A stretch of 64,000 nt of DNA from Dipteris shenzhenensis (Eukaryota > Polypodiophyta > Polypodiopsida > Gleicheniales), in assembly GCA_047967505.1 (NCBI GenBank), contig CM106539.1. One strand, written 5' to 3'. The position numbers and the translations under genes are program-made. The notes under the pieces were generated by a model. The model was given only the letters and a program-made list of their open reading frames with translations. It was not told the DNA's origin and searched no databases. Shown one piece after another: positions 11,612 through 21,709 of this stretch; position 1 is the first letter of the stretch, and each line of letters begins with the position of its first letter.

Positions 11612-14060
11612 TCAGCTATCATCCCAAAGTCGAGGCATGTCTAGTATGAGTTGTACAAGAAATTCTATAATGTAAAACATTGACCCCAGCACTAGCCAAC
11701 CTACTGCCATGCTTCCCTCCAGTTTAGCTTTTTGTCTTACATACCCTTTTAACACCTTCATAAATTGATGGTTCCAAGAAAAACATCCACTGGCTATGCA
11801 AAGTGCCTGCATGCTGCCATGCTTCCCTCCAATCTAGCTTTTTGTCTTACATACCCTTTCAACACCTTCATGAACTGATGGTTCCAAGAAAAACATCCAC
11901 TGGCTATGCAAAGTGCCTGCATATGCCACTTTATCTACCAAGTGCACAAGTAGATGCAATTGGATGTCTAGGATAGTTGTTGGAAATGCCTTTTTGATCA
12001 AACATACAACTTTGATGGAAATAATTTTCAATTTTGAATGGATGATTTCTTGTTTTGATGATATCCTCTTTCATTTATCTATGGGTAAGCAATGGAACTA
12101 ACTTTTGCAACAATGAGAAGGTAAATTAGACATGCACTTGCATACCCTTTGACAAACACAAATACACTAAGCTTGTTGATGGCATTTGATGCATCTTTAG
12201 TACTACATCCCCGCAAAGCAATTGGAAGTACATACTATAGTAACAATCATGTGTCAAAAGAGCTCAAAAATGTTTCCAAATCAAGTGCATGGAAATAATG
12301 TTAGTTGTATCATTTTGTGCCAACCATGCAACTTTAGACCACTTAGGTTTCCATTCGAAGTAAAGGCATCCTTTAAGTTATCCATGTACCCAATTGGGGT
12401 TTTCATACCCGTGATAACACTCTTCACCCAAACCTCTTCTACTTTTGTCAACACCCATGGTGCCTTTGGCAAAATTGCCTTGCCAACACGGTTTTGTTTT
12501 GGCCAGAAGTGTATTTTGGTTTTCATCGCTTTCAAGTCCTCTTGTGCTTTTGGACTATCTCTATCCCCAATCATATGTTTCCACAAAAATTTTGACACAT
12601 TTTTTAATATATGCATTGGGTCCAATAGATATGTGACTTTATGATGGCTCTAATAAGGAAGAGTGTAAAATATGGAATGACGTTGCATGCCAGGTGGAGG
12701 TGTTTCAACTTGTGGATCATGCCAAAGTTGCTCCCAATCACTGGATCTCATGGCTGGAGGAATAGGGGCTAGTTCTACCTCCATAAAAGATGAATCCACT
12801 CAATATGGATGGTCCATAGGAAGAAACTGCCTATGTTTCTAATATACCATCTTTGGAAAGAATTTTTGAGTACTAGCTACACAAACTATCACCATAATAT
12901 GGACATGTGTTGGACACTTGTAGACCTATTAAAACTATAGGACAAAAGAAAATAGTCTTAAGAAGTGAAAGAAGAACACAATCAATCCAAATTTGACAAA
13001 CGCAAATCAATTTTTTGGTGAGTTGAGAGGAATAGAAATTTTGTACCTAGGCAGTCATGCAATCTGGGATAATCATGCATGGTCCACATCAAAATGCCTT
13101 TTACTTGAAAATAGCATTGGACGAAAGGCTTTGAAATTGCATGCCATTCCATAAAATTTGCAACTCATCTACCAAGGGGACTAGGTACACATCCATGTTC
13201 TTCACCTTGTGCTTGCTTGACACAATGAGTGCCAACATCAAATGCCCCTTCTTTATGGTCAGCCAAGGAGGAATGTTGTAGATTGTGACTACTACTGGCA
13301 ACATGGACCATCATGTGGACTGATGTCCAAATGGATTAGCACCCAAGATGCAAATGCCGAGGCTCAAGCCCAAACTCTGGCCACTTCTTTTCTACGTGCC
13401 TCCAAGCCTTTCCATCTACAAGGATCCTCAAGGTTCCATCTGTGGAGTGATTGCGAGCATGCTGATCCATAAGTCGAGCTAATGATCCACTATGAAACAG
13501 ATGTAAGATGAGTGTTAAGATTGGCATGTGTCGAGAACGTTTCCCGGGATATTTTTTCCTTATATGTCTTGCCGGCATTGAGATGCACCACATTGGGGAC
13601 AAGATGTAGAGTACTCATATGTTCCTCTAGAAAGGATGCAATCATTGGGACATGCATGAATTGACTTGTAATTCATTCCTAATGATGCAAGCATTTTCTT
13701 TGCATCCTATCTTGAGTCAAGGATTGTGTTTCCTTTTGGTTGAGACATCGATCCATTCAATGAACTCAAAGCATCAAATTAAGTACATTCAGTGAAACTA
13801 TACTTTGAAATATATCAAAACAATAGGGATGAAATGCCAATGTTCAATAATCCATATGTTGCTTGTAAATTTAAGATTAGAAGAAGTTCTGCAAGATAAG
13901 ATTTGCTAGCCCCTTCATATAACATGGTGCATGCCTCAAGTTATAAGCTCTCCTCTTCAGAACTCATGTTATCCTCCCTAGTCTCTTCAACATCTTCATC
14001 TCTTTCATCTTGGGGTGAAAGAGCATCAAAGTGTTTATCATTTCTTGCGTAATTTCATCC
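11612..14060 (-). pseudogene. CACTA TNP2-like transposase, broken
   Basis: Reading on the minus strand from high to low coordinate, the order matches plant TNP2 transposases (Transposase_21). An acidic N-terminal stretch and an LYEGASKSYLAELLLILNL block lie near 14010-13880. A zinc-binding segment (MNYKSIHACPNDCILSRG...CPQCGA) lies near 13690-13600. The conserved core (LMDQHARNHSTDGTLRI, KWPEFGLEPRHLHLG) lies near 13560-13340, and IYNIPPWL and MDVYLVPLVDELQILW near 13290-13130. A TIHDYP-like WTMHDYPRLHDCL is near 13085-13045. MDPMHILKNVSKFLW begins near 12620, and the C-terminal LLVHLVDK and LKGYVRQKAKLEGSMA blocks lie near 11950-11680. Multiple stops and frameshifts and an internal 110-bp tandem duplication show it is dead. 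Confidence 0.85.
11705..11922. repeat. 110-bp tandem duplication inside the TNP2 pseudogene
   Basis: Copy 1 (11705-11814) and copy 2 (11815-11922) both begin TGCCATGCTTCCCTCCA and differ at only a few bases. The duplication repeats the segment coding for the C-terminal KGYVR region of the transposase, and 110 is not a multiple of three, so it adds a frameshift. The high similarity means it arose after the transposase had already begun to decay. Confidence 0.95.
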
Positions 14061-14819
14061 TCATTCAGTTTGTCCTCCTCTTTAGTGCTTTTATTTTGTT
14101 GCTCTTATGCCTCTCAATCCTTCCTTAGAGCGTTTGATATCCTTGGGACAACATTGTCTTGTGAGGACGATTATGTAATGTGTGTGCTCTCAAACTTGCT
14201 AGAACCTGTTCATCTCTCTACATTAACAAAATTTAGTGAATTAGTCAAAAAGTCACATACAAGAATGGAACAATAGTACATGAAAAGAATTTAGTGAATT
14301 TAGTGAACTAGCCAACCAAAAAGAAACTTGTACCTCATCATTAAACTCAACCTAAGGTAAAGGTTACAAGCGACCAAATCTCTTTATATGTGTGATTGAT
14401 ATGGTGCATAGTCTCCTTATTTGTCCTTTTCATTGTGCACAATCACACAAGAACCCTTGATAAAGACTTGCTCTACTAGTCTCTTCTTTGGATTCCGATG
14501 AGCTTGAAGACATCTATAGAGGGAACACTTGCCAATTACATCTCTAGAGCATCTCATGATGACAACAAATGCAAAAGATGCATGCATACTCTCAAAATGC
14601 AAACTCTCTATTTTTTCTATATTTTTGTCAATACACTATCTGGAAAATGCACCAAAGTCGATATTAGCATCCACTAAACCATCCATATTAACATTAAAAA
14701 ACTGCCAGGCTAGTAGACCACATAATCTTGCTTTGATGATCAAAGGAATGTTAAGATACCTCATGAAACTAAAAGGAGGAACAAAAAAATGTACTCAAAG
14801 AGTTTTGTGTGGATCAGAT
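14061..14819. other. 5' portion of the CACTA element, no domain recognised
   Basis: The stretch lies between the acidic start of the transposase and the satellite array. A copy of the CACTA subterminal motif (CGATATTAGCATCCA, then CCATATTAACATTAA) lies at about 14655-14700. The open frame at 14529-14828 contains that repeat and has no family resemblance. Confidence 0.4.
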
Positions 14820-15900
14820 ACCATTTGATGCAAATCGGATGGCATATCTCCTTGATTTTCACCATGGATCATGCATGGGCAAAAAAAAAAAGAACCGGAA
14901 TGTTTCTACCCATGGAGGTGGTACTCAATGGTCATGATACATTGCACGAGCCTTAAAACAACCTATTTTAATGTCTGTTCAAAGTATCATGCCCATCAAG
15001 TACCATTTGCATGGGTAGGATAGCATATTTCCTTGTTTTTCATCATACATGTGCATACAAAAACATGCATCGGTGTGCTTCTACACATGCAAATGGTAAT
15101 CGATGGGCATGATACTTTGCATGGGCATTAAACTCATCTAGTGTAAGTCTTGTGAAAAGTGTCATGCCCATAGGGTACCATTTGCATGGGTAGGATGGCA
15201 TATTTCCTTCGTTTTCACCATGGATCATGCATGTGCGTACAAAACAATGCATCAGCATGCTTCCACCCATGCAAAGTCTACCCAATGGGAATGATAAAAG
15301 TATCATGTCCAGTGGGTACCATTTCATGGGTAGGATAGCATATTTCCTCGATTTTCACTATCGAAGTACATGTATGTGCATACAAAACAATGCATCGGCA
15401 TGCTTCTGCCCATGCAAATAATACCCAATGGGCATGATACTTTGCAAGGGCCTTAAAATCACTTATTTCAAGGATTTTTCAAAGTATCACGCTCATTGGG
15501 TACCATATGCAAGGGAAGGATAGTATATTTCCATGGAAGTACATCCATGTACGTACAAAACAATGCATCGGCATGCTGCAAAGTCTACCCAATAGGCATG
15601 ATACTTTGCACAGGACTTAAAATCACCTAGTTTAAGGCCCATGCAAAGTATCATGCCCATTGAGTACTATTTGCATGAGTAGGACCATGACAATGCATTG
15701 TTTCGTATGCCCATCCATGAGGAAAATCAACGAAATATGCTATTGTACCCATGCAAATGGTACCCTTGCATGGGATGTAAATTTACCTTTCTCTAAGGCT
15801 ATCAGGTTACATTTGTATGGGTACAAGCATGCCGATCCATGTTTTTGTATGCCCATGCTGCATGATGCTCCTTAAAAATCAAGCAAATATGCTATCCTAC
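14820..15900. repeat. Satellite-like array of palindromic units, about 140-185 bp
   Basis: The block ACCATTTGCATGGGTAGGAT (with variants), followed by AGCATATTTCCT, recurs near 14821, 15002, 15178, 15318, 15502 and 15662. A second block, AACAATGCATCGGCATGCTTC, lies between. Each unit has a near-perfect inverted core: GGGCATGATACTTTGCA ... TGCAAAGTATCATGCCCA, with a short AT-rich loop containing CTTAAAATCACCTA..TTTAAGG. That makes each unit a long imperfect hairpin. The array lies inside the CACTA element, between transposase and right end. Confidence 0.85.
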
Positions 15901-15945
15901 CCATACAAATTATAACTAGTGGGCATCAACCACGGTCATAAAAAA

Positions 15946-16016
15946 GTGTGGTTCTAGCTCTATGGATAAGGTATGTGAAGTTAGAGCACAATGGCTAGTT
16001 TCAAATCCCCAACACC
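15946..16016 (+). repeat. tRNA-like segment, possible SINE head
   Basis: The sequence TAGCTCTATGGATAAGG resembles a tRNA A box, and GTTTCAAATCC about 45 bp downstream resembles a B box. The spacing fits a tRNA-derived Pol III promoter. I could not fold a full cloverleaf, so it is not called a tRNA gene. It could be the head of a SINE or a chance match. Confidence 0.3.
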
Positions 16017-16039
16017 TAGGGGGGTTCATGGGGCATTGT

Positions 16040-16210
16040 TATTTTAATACCATCACTATTACCGTCCATATAAGCATCGATAAACGAGTTTAGTGACACT
16101 TATATTGACCATAATATCCATGATGTTTTGGTATCTAAAGCCTTCAAAATATAAGCATCGTTAAATGAGTTTAGCAAAGCTTATATTAACAGTAATATCG
16201 ACGATGCTTT
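16040..16210. repeat. Right subterminal motif cluster of the CACTA element
   Basis: CCATATAAGCATCGATAAACG, ATATAAGCATCGTTAAATGAG and ATATTAACAGTAATATCGA are variants of the motif seen at 10290-10440. Two halves (about 16060-16140 and 16145-16225) are themselves diverged duplicates, each ending in GATG.TTTGGTATCTAAA.CC. Confidence 0.5.
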
Positions 16211-16230
16211 GGTATCTAAACCCTCCCAGA

Positions 16231-16574
16231 ACCATCACAGCGTTCATTTCTTCCTACAATGCTATCTATTGCTCACCTCACTCTTGTGTACTACTTTGCC
16301 CCCATTAGGTCTAGTGCTCCCAAGGCTTCACCCTATCACTCTCTCACCCTTTTAGAGGATTTCCACTAAGACTTTGAAGGATTTGGGAAGCTTTTGGAGC
16401 TATAGGGGACATTTTGCTACATTGGGAGTCCAATTCTCGATAAGTTGTTTTTGCATCTCTTTGTCCATTTCTAAGCTTCTATCTATGTTTCCATATTCCT
16501 TTTCATACTCTAGAATGCCAAAATGCATGTATTCTAAAATGGTATGCTAAAAAGTGGTTTGGAATGAGTACTAA
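16231..16574. other. Gene-free stretch
   Basis: No coding domain, repeat or element end was recognised between the CACTA subterminal cluster and the pyrimidine tract. Confidence 0.4.
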
Positions 16575-16915
16575 AGAATATACCTTTCCCCTTTCCCCTT
16601 TTCCATTCAATTGGTTTGGTTGCTTCCCCTTTCCCTTCAATTCTCCTTTTCCCTTCCCTTTTCCCTTTCCCCTTCCCTTTTCCCCTTTCCCCTTCCCATT
16701 CTCCTTTCATGTGTCTTTGTTTAAACACAATGCATGTGTCTTTGTTTAAATACAAAGCATGTTCCCCGTCCCCTTCCCCTTCCCCTTTCATGTGTCTTTG
16801 TTCTCCCTTTCCCTTCCCCTTTCATGCGTCTTTTTTTAAATATAATGCATGTGTCCTTTAAATACAATACATGTTTTCCCTTCTCCTTCCCCTTCCCCTT
16901 TCCCTTCAAATATAG
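16575..16915. repeat. Long C/T (polypyrimidine) tract with embedded minisatellite
   Basis: The plus strand is almost pure C and T (CCCTTTTCC-type blocks), interrupted by about five copies of a CATG(TGTCTTTGTTTAAA).ACAATGCATG-like block at about 16715, 16737, 16795, 16830 and 16856. It codes for nothing plausible; open frames here read as Phe/Pro/Ser runs. Such tracts can form triplex DNA, but nothing in the context shows a function. Confidence 0.85.
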
Positions 16916-18089
16916 TGCATGTTCTTTTTGTTCCTTTGGCTCATAGAAACTTGTGGGATTTTCCCAACATAATGTCCATTTTTTAAGTGGGTATCTTTGA
17001 GTGCGAGTTAACATGGCCTTTCTAACGCTTCCATTTGGTAGGTCAATAACAATCAATGAGGTGAAAGTTGATACAAGGACACATCCACATTGAATTTAGT
17101 TGTCCATGAAGAACTGTGGGGTTTTCACTCCAAAGGGGTAATTCTTCCATTTGCATTGATATTTATTTGTCGATGTAAAATTATGGGGTTTATACTCAAG
17201 AGGGGTAATTTTCCCATAGGATAAGATTTTAGACTGGGATAATGGGTCTTGCATTTAGTAGTGCTTGAGAATGGTGTAAATTGTACCATAGAGATAGGGC
17301 ATAGGGACAAACTCTAACCCAAATAGCGTACAAATAGTTATCTCTTATGCACTTCACTCTCTCTTCCCATGATCCTCTAATGTAATATCACAGTCACTCG
17401 TGTTCTATCCCTTGTAGAGGGATTGAAATCTTTTGCTATGTCAAGGCAGAAGCTTTTACTTTCATCAAGGAGCAAGCCCTTTTTCTTGAGGCATCCTTAT
17501 CTTTTAGCTTCATTGCAATTTAATCTAGTGTATGATTAATCCATCAATTATTCCCCTTCTCCTCTTGATCCTCCAATATGGTATTAGAGACCTCGTCCTC
17601 TATTCTTTGTAGAGAGAGTGCAAGCCCTTGCTTTATCAAGGCAAAAGCTCTTACTTCCATCAAGGCACAATCCCTTCTTGAGGCCTCCATCTTTGTTAAG
17701 AGCTTCTCACCTTCTCCAAATATCTTTAGAAAGTTCATCATTTTGAGCTATGGAGAGGTTAAGCTCATTTTAGTCTTTACTATTTTTCACCATTCTTTCA
17801 TTGAGAGTCTTGAATTGATTATACAAGTTTTTTTTTGAGAAGCTTGTGTCAAACTCCCCAATAGCCACCATTTTCTCAAGAGCTTGCTTATCCCAATAGT
17901 CCACATCCTCCTAAGCAGATTTGGGTGTGCATTTTGGATCTCAAAGTAGCTTCAACTTGCTTTTAGCCCTCTGCATATGGTTCAACTATTGAATCGTATT
18001 CTAAGCTTTGTGATTGGCCAATTTCTACTAAACAATCTTTTGCACTCCTCCAATATGCTCCTATACCATACTTTCACTATATGGATCCT
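16916..18089. repeat. Gene-free DNA with an old 200-bp direct duplication
   Basis: About 17367-17500 and 17567-17690 are diverged copies: GATCCTC.AAT, then TTGTAGAG, TCAAGGCA.AAGC.TTTACTT.CATCAAGG and CTTGAGGC follow in the same order in both. No gene was recognised in the rest of the stretch. Confidence 0.6.
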
Positions 18090-19223
18090 AGATCTAGGTC
18101 TTGTAGGAAAGCCTTAAAATATGGGTATTGGAAAGCCCTTAATGATGTGACCACAAGTGTGCAATACATTTGCTAATACAATCCTTTATCAAAAGATATG
18201 GCTATTCTTAAACATAAATTGGCCAAGCCAAAACCCTTAAAATAGATACAATATCTATAAAGGGACTACATATTATTAATCTACTCATCAAGAGTTTTCT
18301 ACTGCATGCCAAGTAAGTAAAAGTGGGTGTGGTAAAATATCACACTACGATCAATCGGCATGCATAATGCATCATAATTGTATTTCAACATACCCAGTTT
18401 TCTCGACATGTCACATAAATATGAACATAAATTCATGAAACATGGATCAAGGATATGTATTCCATTTCTAAATATTATTTCTCTCTTAAGAGAGAGAGAC
18501 TTACCATTTTACATACTAAAAGTAGCCATATCTCTTGAAAGAGGCGTAAAATCAATAAAAGGATTATACATTTATGATCATGTCATTAAGAGCTTTTAGA
18601 TGATACCACATCTCACATTAGCTTACATAACACGCGTTCATTACACTCACATGTGGAACCATCAAAGTTCATTTTCAATATGCTGACCTTGGATGTAGGT
18701 ACCATTTAACAGCCCTTGCTATCATGACCACAAGTATGCTGTTACAAGGGGTAAAATATTTACAAATAGAGTACATATCCTTAATATACTCATCAAGTGT
18801 AATCTATTGATGAGTTTATTTCATGTCAAGCAAGCAAAAGTTTGCGATAAAACATCATGTGAGGTGTTATGCATATCACTTTTATACATAATACATCAGT
18901 GACATTTCAGCACATCCACTTTGATAGACATGTACTATGGTATCAAAACAAGGTGTAAATGAGTCGATTTACTCCTTTTATAAACATTGCATCTCTTTTC
19001 AAAAAAGATAATGCCTCTCCATGGTACATGCTTAAAAATAGCTATCTGGTAGAGGAATGATATTAAAAATTGCATTTGTGCATCAATGATCACATCATCC
19101 ATGACTTTTTATGGTAGCCCACATCCAACAACGGCATACCAAAAGCTACATATGCTCAAATATAGGAGACATCCTACAATATGCTACTGTATAAAGCTTC
19201 AACATGCCAACATTGCCATCTTG
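18090..19223. repeat. Old tandem repeat with period about 520-575 bp
   Basis: Corresponding blocks appear twice in order: GACCACAAGT.TGC (18145, 18721), ACTCATCAAG.GT..TCTA (18281, 18798), AAGTAAGTAAAAGT/AAGCAAGCAAAAGT, CATCA....ATTTCA.CA (18370, 18895), then GAGAGA...GCC and TGATCA.....CATTAAGAGC/ATCCATGAC. Identity is low. No coding sequence was found. Confidence 0.6.
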
Positions 19224-19397
19224 AGAGGAATAATATTAAAAATTGCATTTGTGCATCAATGATCACATAATCCGTGAGTTTTTATGGTAGGCCACATCCA
19301 ACAACGGCACACCAAAAGCTACGTATGCTCAAATATAGGAGACATCCTACAATATGCTACTGTATAAAGCTTCAACATGCCAACATTGCCATCTTGA
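19051..19397. repeat. 173-bp recent tandem duplication
   Basis: Copy 1 is 19051-19223 and copy 2 is 19224-19396, both starting AGAGGAAT.ATATTAAAAATTGC and ending ACATTGCCATCTTG. They differ at only a handful of positions, far fewer than the older surrounding repeat of which they are part, so the duplication is young. Confidence 0.95.
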
Positions 19398-20713
19398 GAT
19401 AAAGATAGTATGCTAATGATAGACATGGGTACCAAATTTGAGTCTTGTATTTTTTTCAGATGTGTTGGACATGTTTTCCAAACGCCATTGTTATTACGAG
19501 TTGCTTGTACAATTTTACCTTTGATGTATGGCCCTATATGCCCACCCTCCCTATATACCTACATCCTCTACTTTGAACATGCTAACCTACCTTAGCTCTC
19601 ACCATCTCACTATGCCTTCCTATATGTCCACACAACCATCCTATATTATGGCTCTTACTTATCTCAATTTGTTTTCCTATGCGACCATCCTCCCTATAGA
19701 CATCTTTCATCCTTTGTTTTGGCACTATATTATTCTTCAACCCATCCTACTTTTCCTCTCTTATATCTTCCTAAATTTTCTGTGTTCAGCACTCTCATGA
19801 TCGCCTTTGGCCTAGCCCTCTTGTTCATGCTCCAACTTGCATTCCCCACTAGCTATTTCCTTTTAGGATTTTATAACGTAAGCATCAAATCCTCTTGATA
19901 ATGTGTATATGCTCAAGTTAGTGACAATGACCATGGCCTAATGCAGAATGGTTAGATGCTTTATCACATATCAAATATATTAAAGAAATTATGATGTTTA
20001 ATTCCAATAAACAGGTTTTATCGGGCCTTAGGATGGTCAAAGAGTACCAAAGCATGACAAGAATACCAAGAATTCCAAGCCAACAAAATACTTAAAGATA
20101 TACTTAAAGAATGCAACGTGATTATGTCACAACTTGCTACTAATGATGTTTTCTATCATTCATTGTAGATTGCCAACATGCTTGGCATTGCAGCTAACTA
20201 CTACATACGTGATCTGGGGTAGTTGATACATTATGGTCAAAGTTGTAGTGATAATAAATAGACAGATTGATGGTATATGTCTGATTGATCAGCTCTTGGC
20301 ATGCGCGGGTGGACTGAGAGGTCGGAGATCTATGGACACAAAAGCAAGAGACCCTGTGATATAGTCCACGACACTGTGTCCACCCTCGTGATGTAGATCA
20401 CCACCAGCTCTTGTACAATGTCATCTCATGGACTCACATGTGTCAAGCAAATGCTGCCTGTAGCAGGTATGTGTGTCCAACGTACGTCTGGATCTCTGTC
20501 AGGCTAACTACTTATTTTCAGGGGGGAGACTCAAAAACCCTCAACATATATTGGTCTGATCTTACCCTTCTTTTGGTACTCTTGATCTAAAGTTATATTT
20601 ATCTATACACGGATCCTGTTTGAAAAAGCAAAGAGTTAAACAGTGACCCACAGTCAGAAGGTTATTAGATGCATTCTAGAAACAATCAATTTGATCAATC
20701 CATAGATCAGTCA
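19398..20713. other. Gene-free stretch
   Basis: No domain, element end or structured RNA was recognised. An open frame at 19528-19800 lacks any family resemblance. Confidence 0.45.
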
Positions 20714-20736
20714 CCCCCCCCCCCCCCCCCCCCCCC
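20714..20736. repeat. Homopolymer of 23 cytosines
   Basis: An uninterrupted run of 23 C on the plus strand (23 G on the minus strand), followed by GCCTCCCCC. Such a long G run in AT-rich DNA is rare. It can form G-quadruplex structures and is error-prone in sequencing, so its exact length is uncertain. Confidence 0.9.
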
Positions 20737-20879
20737 GCCTCCCCCACAAAAAGCACCCTCAAATTAGGGTTGAAAATTTCCTGATCCATATTTAACACCA
20801 TGTTCACGTGAGTTTTTTACAATGTTCATCTTCTATACTCCGATTTGAGAAAGTGGCCTGAGAGAAGGCGATAAACAGA

Positions 20880-21428
20880 GACATTACTCCTCACCCAAAA
20901 TAAAGACCTGAGATAATAACAATTGAAAATACAAAAACTCAAGTCTCAGGCCAATTCTGCATATGCTTTTCATGGCTGAAAAGAGCTGTCTTCTATCTCT
21001 AGAAGACTTGAACTTTTGAGGATAGGAATAGACAATCAAATAGATCTTAGATAACCTTTTGCAGGAGTTTAGGCACCCTGCATTTTCGGCCAGTTTTTGC
21101 AGGCTCCTCTTAAGTTTTGCTGGTGCTTTCCAAACCACCTTATCCCCATGGACAAACTTGGCAAGATGAAGGGTGAAAGCTTGCCATGCGATCATGCAGT
21201 CAATTAGACTGAATTTTTTTTCTGCCCTTACCATGTGTTTTATGAAGGTGCAAGGAGACCTTATTACTCAAGCTCAAAGCCTCGAACCTTGATCAGTTTG
21301 CTTGTACAAAGCTAGCTTGGACTTGCAAGAAAACAGCAGTTGATACTTACCTTCACTATGGGAACATACAAATGAGCCTTCACAAGATACCAATGCTATA
21401 ACTTTTGCACATACGCAACATTTCAGCT
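20880..21428 (-). other. Putative 3' UTR or 3' flank of the kinesin-13 gene
   Basis: This is the sequence directly downstream of the kinesin stop codon on the minus strand. It contains a possible splice donor (GAAG|GTAAGT near 21358) and an AATAAG-like hexamer near 21265, so a 3' UTR with an intron is possible. An open frame at 20884-21234 (minus, 116 codons) has no family resemblance. RNA evidence would be needed to place the transcript end. Confidence 0.35.
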
Positions 21429-21617
21429 TCATTGTCGAGTTGTACCCAGATTGTGGCTGAGAATCTCCTGGTCCTTCAAGTGACGTTGAAATCTTGCAAG
21501 TCGAGCCTGTAAATTTACAATTCCTGCTGCTTTCCGTGAAAGGACATAGCTCAATTGTGAAACATACCGATCAATGCGGCTCCCAGGCTGGTCCACCTCT
21601 GTGAGCAGCTTCATTTC
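21429..21617 (-). CDS. KIN13A: Kinesin-13 (KIN-13A-like), last coding exon
   Basis: Kinesin-13 proteins are internal-motor, microtubule-depolymerising kinesins; in plants KIN-13A acts in cell-wall patterning, cell expansion and Golgi-associated processes. This exon encodes the last 62 residues, beginning EMKLLTEVDQPGSRIDRYV and continuing through QLSYVLSRKAAGIVNLQARL and ARFQRHLKDQEILS to a stop at 21429-21431. That is the conserved C-terminal coiled-coil tail of the plant family. The exon starts right after a TATATCTGCAG acceptor (AG at 21618-21619) in phase 0, matching the phase of the exon at 63058-63123. There are no stops or frameshifts, so the exon looks under selection. The motor domain lies outside the window, beyond 64000. 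KIN-13A rather than KIN-13B is my best reading from tail residues. Confidence 0.85.
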   Translation of the reverse strand, partial: EMKLLTEVDQPGSRIDRYVSQLSYVLSRKAAGIVNLQARLARFQRHLKDQEILSHNLGTTRQ

Positions 21618-21665
21618 CTGCAGATATAAATTTCCAATGCAAGTCATACACAAGCATATTTAAAC

Positions 21666-21670
<5 letters not shown>

Positions 21671-21706
<36 letters not shown>
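21671..21706. repeat. (CT)18 microsatellite
   Basis: Uninterrupted CT dinucleotides about 50 bp inside the intron from the acceptor of the last kinesin exon. On the transcribed (minus) strand it reads as GA, so it is not the polypyrimidine tract of that acceptor. Confidence 0.95.

Positions 21707-21709
<3 letters not shown>

Larger units (their letters stand above)
10183..16230 (-). mobile_element. Decayed CACTA (En/Spm-type) DNA transposon, ends tentative
   Basis: A TNP2-type transposase lies at about 11.6-14.06 kb on the minus strand. Outside it lie clusters of a recurring AT-rich motif (ATATTAGCATC and its variants with CATCGATAA) at 10290-10440, 14655-14700 and 16040-16210, as expected of CACTA subterminal repeats. 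The left boundary is set at CACTACTACC (10183) because the copia integrase breaks off at that base. I could not find a matching inverted end or a 3-bp target duplication on the right, so the right boundary is only the last subterminal motif. The family is certain; the limits are inferred. Confidence 0.6.

Noticed and set aside
14820-15900. CRISPR-like array
   Set aside because: Units are 140-185 bp, diverged and palindromic, with no short constant repeat or unique spacers; the DNA is plant nuclear.
16534-17056. Pro/Phe-rich and Lys/Gly-rich frames
   Set aside because: Products of the C/T-rich tract read on either strand.
17255-17262. TAGTAGTG as possible right end of the CACTA element
   Set aside because: Only eight bases match the left end (CACTACTA) and the flanking 3 bp do not repeat (TAA against CTT).
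20884-21234. Minus-strand open frame of 116 codons just after the kinesin stop
   Set aside because: No recognisable domain; its position fits 3' UTR or flank. I list the region but not a protein.
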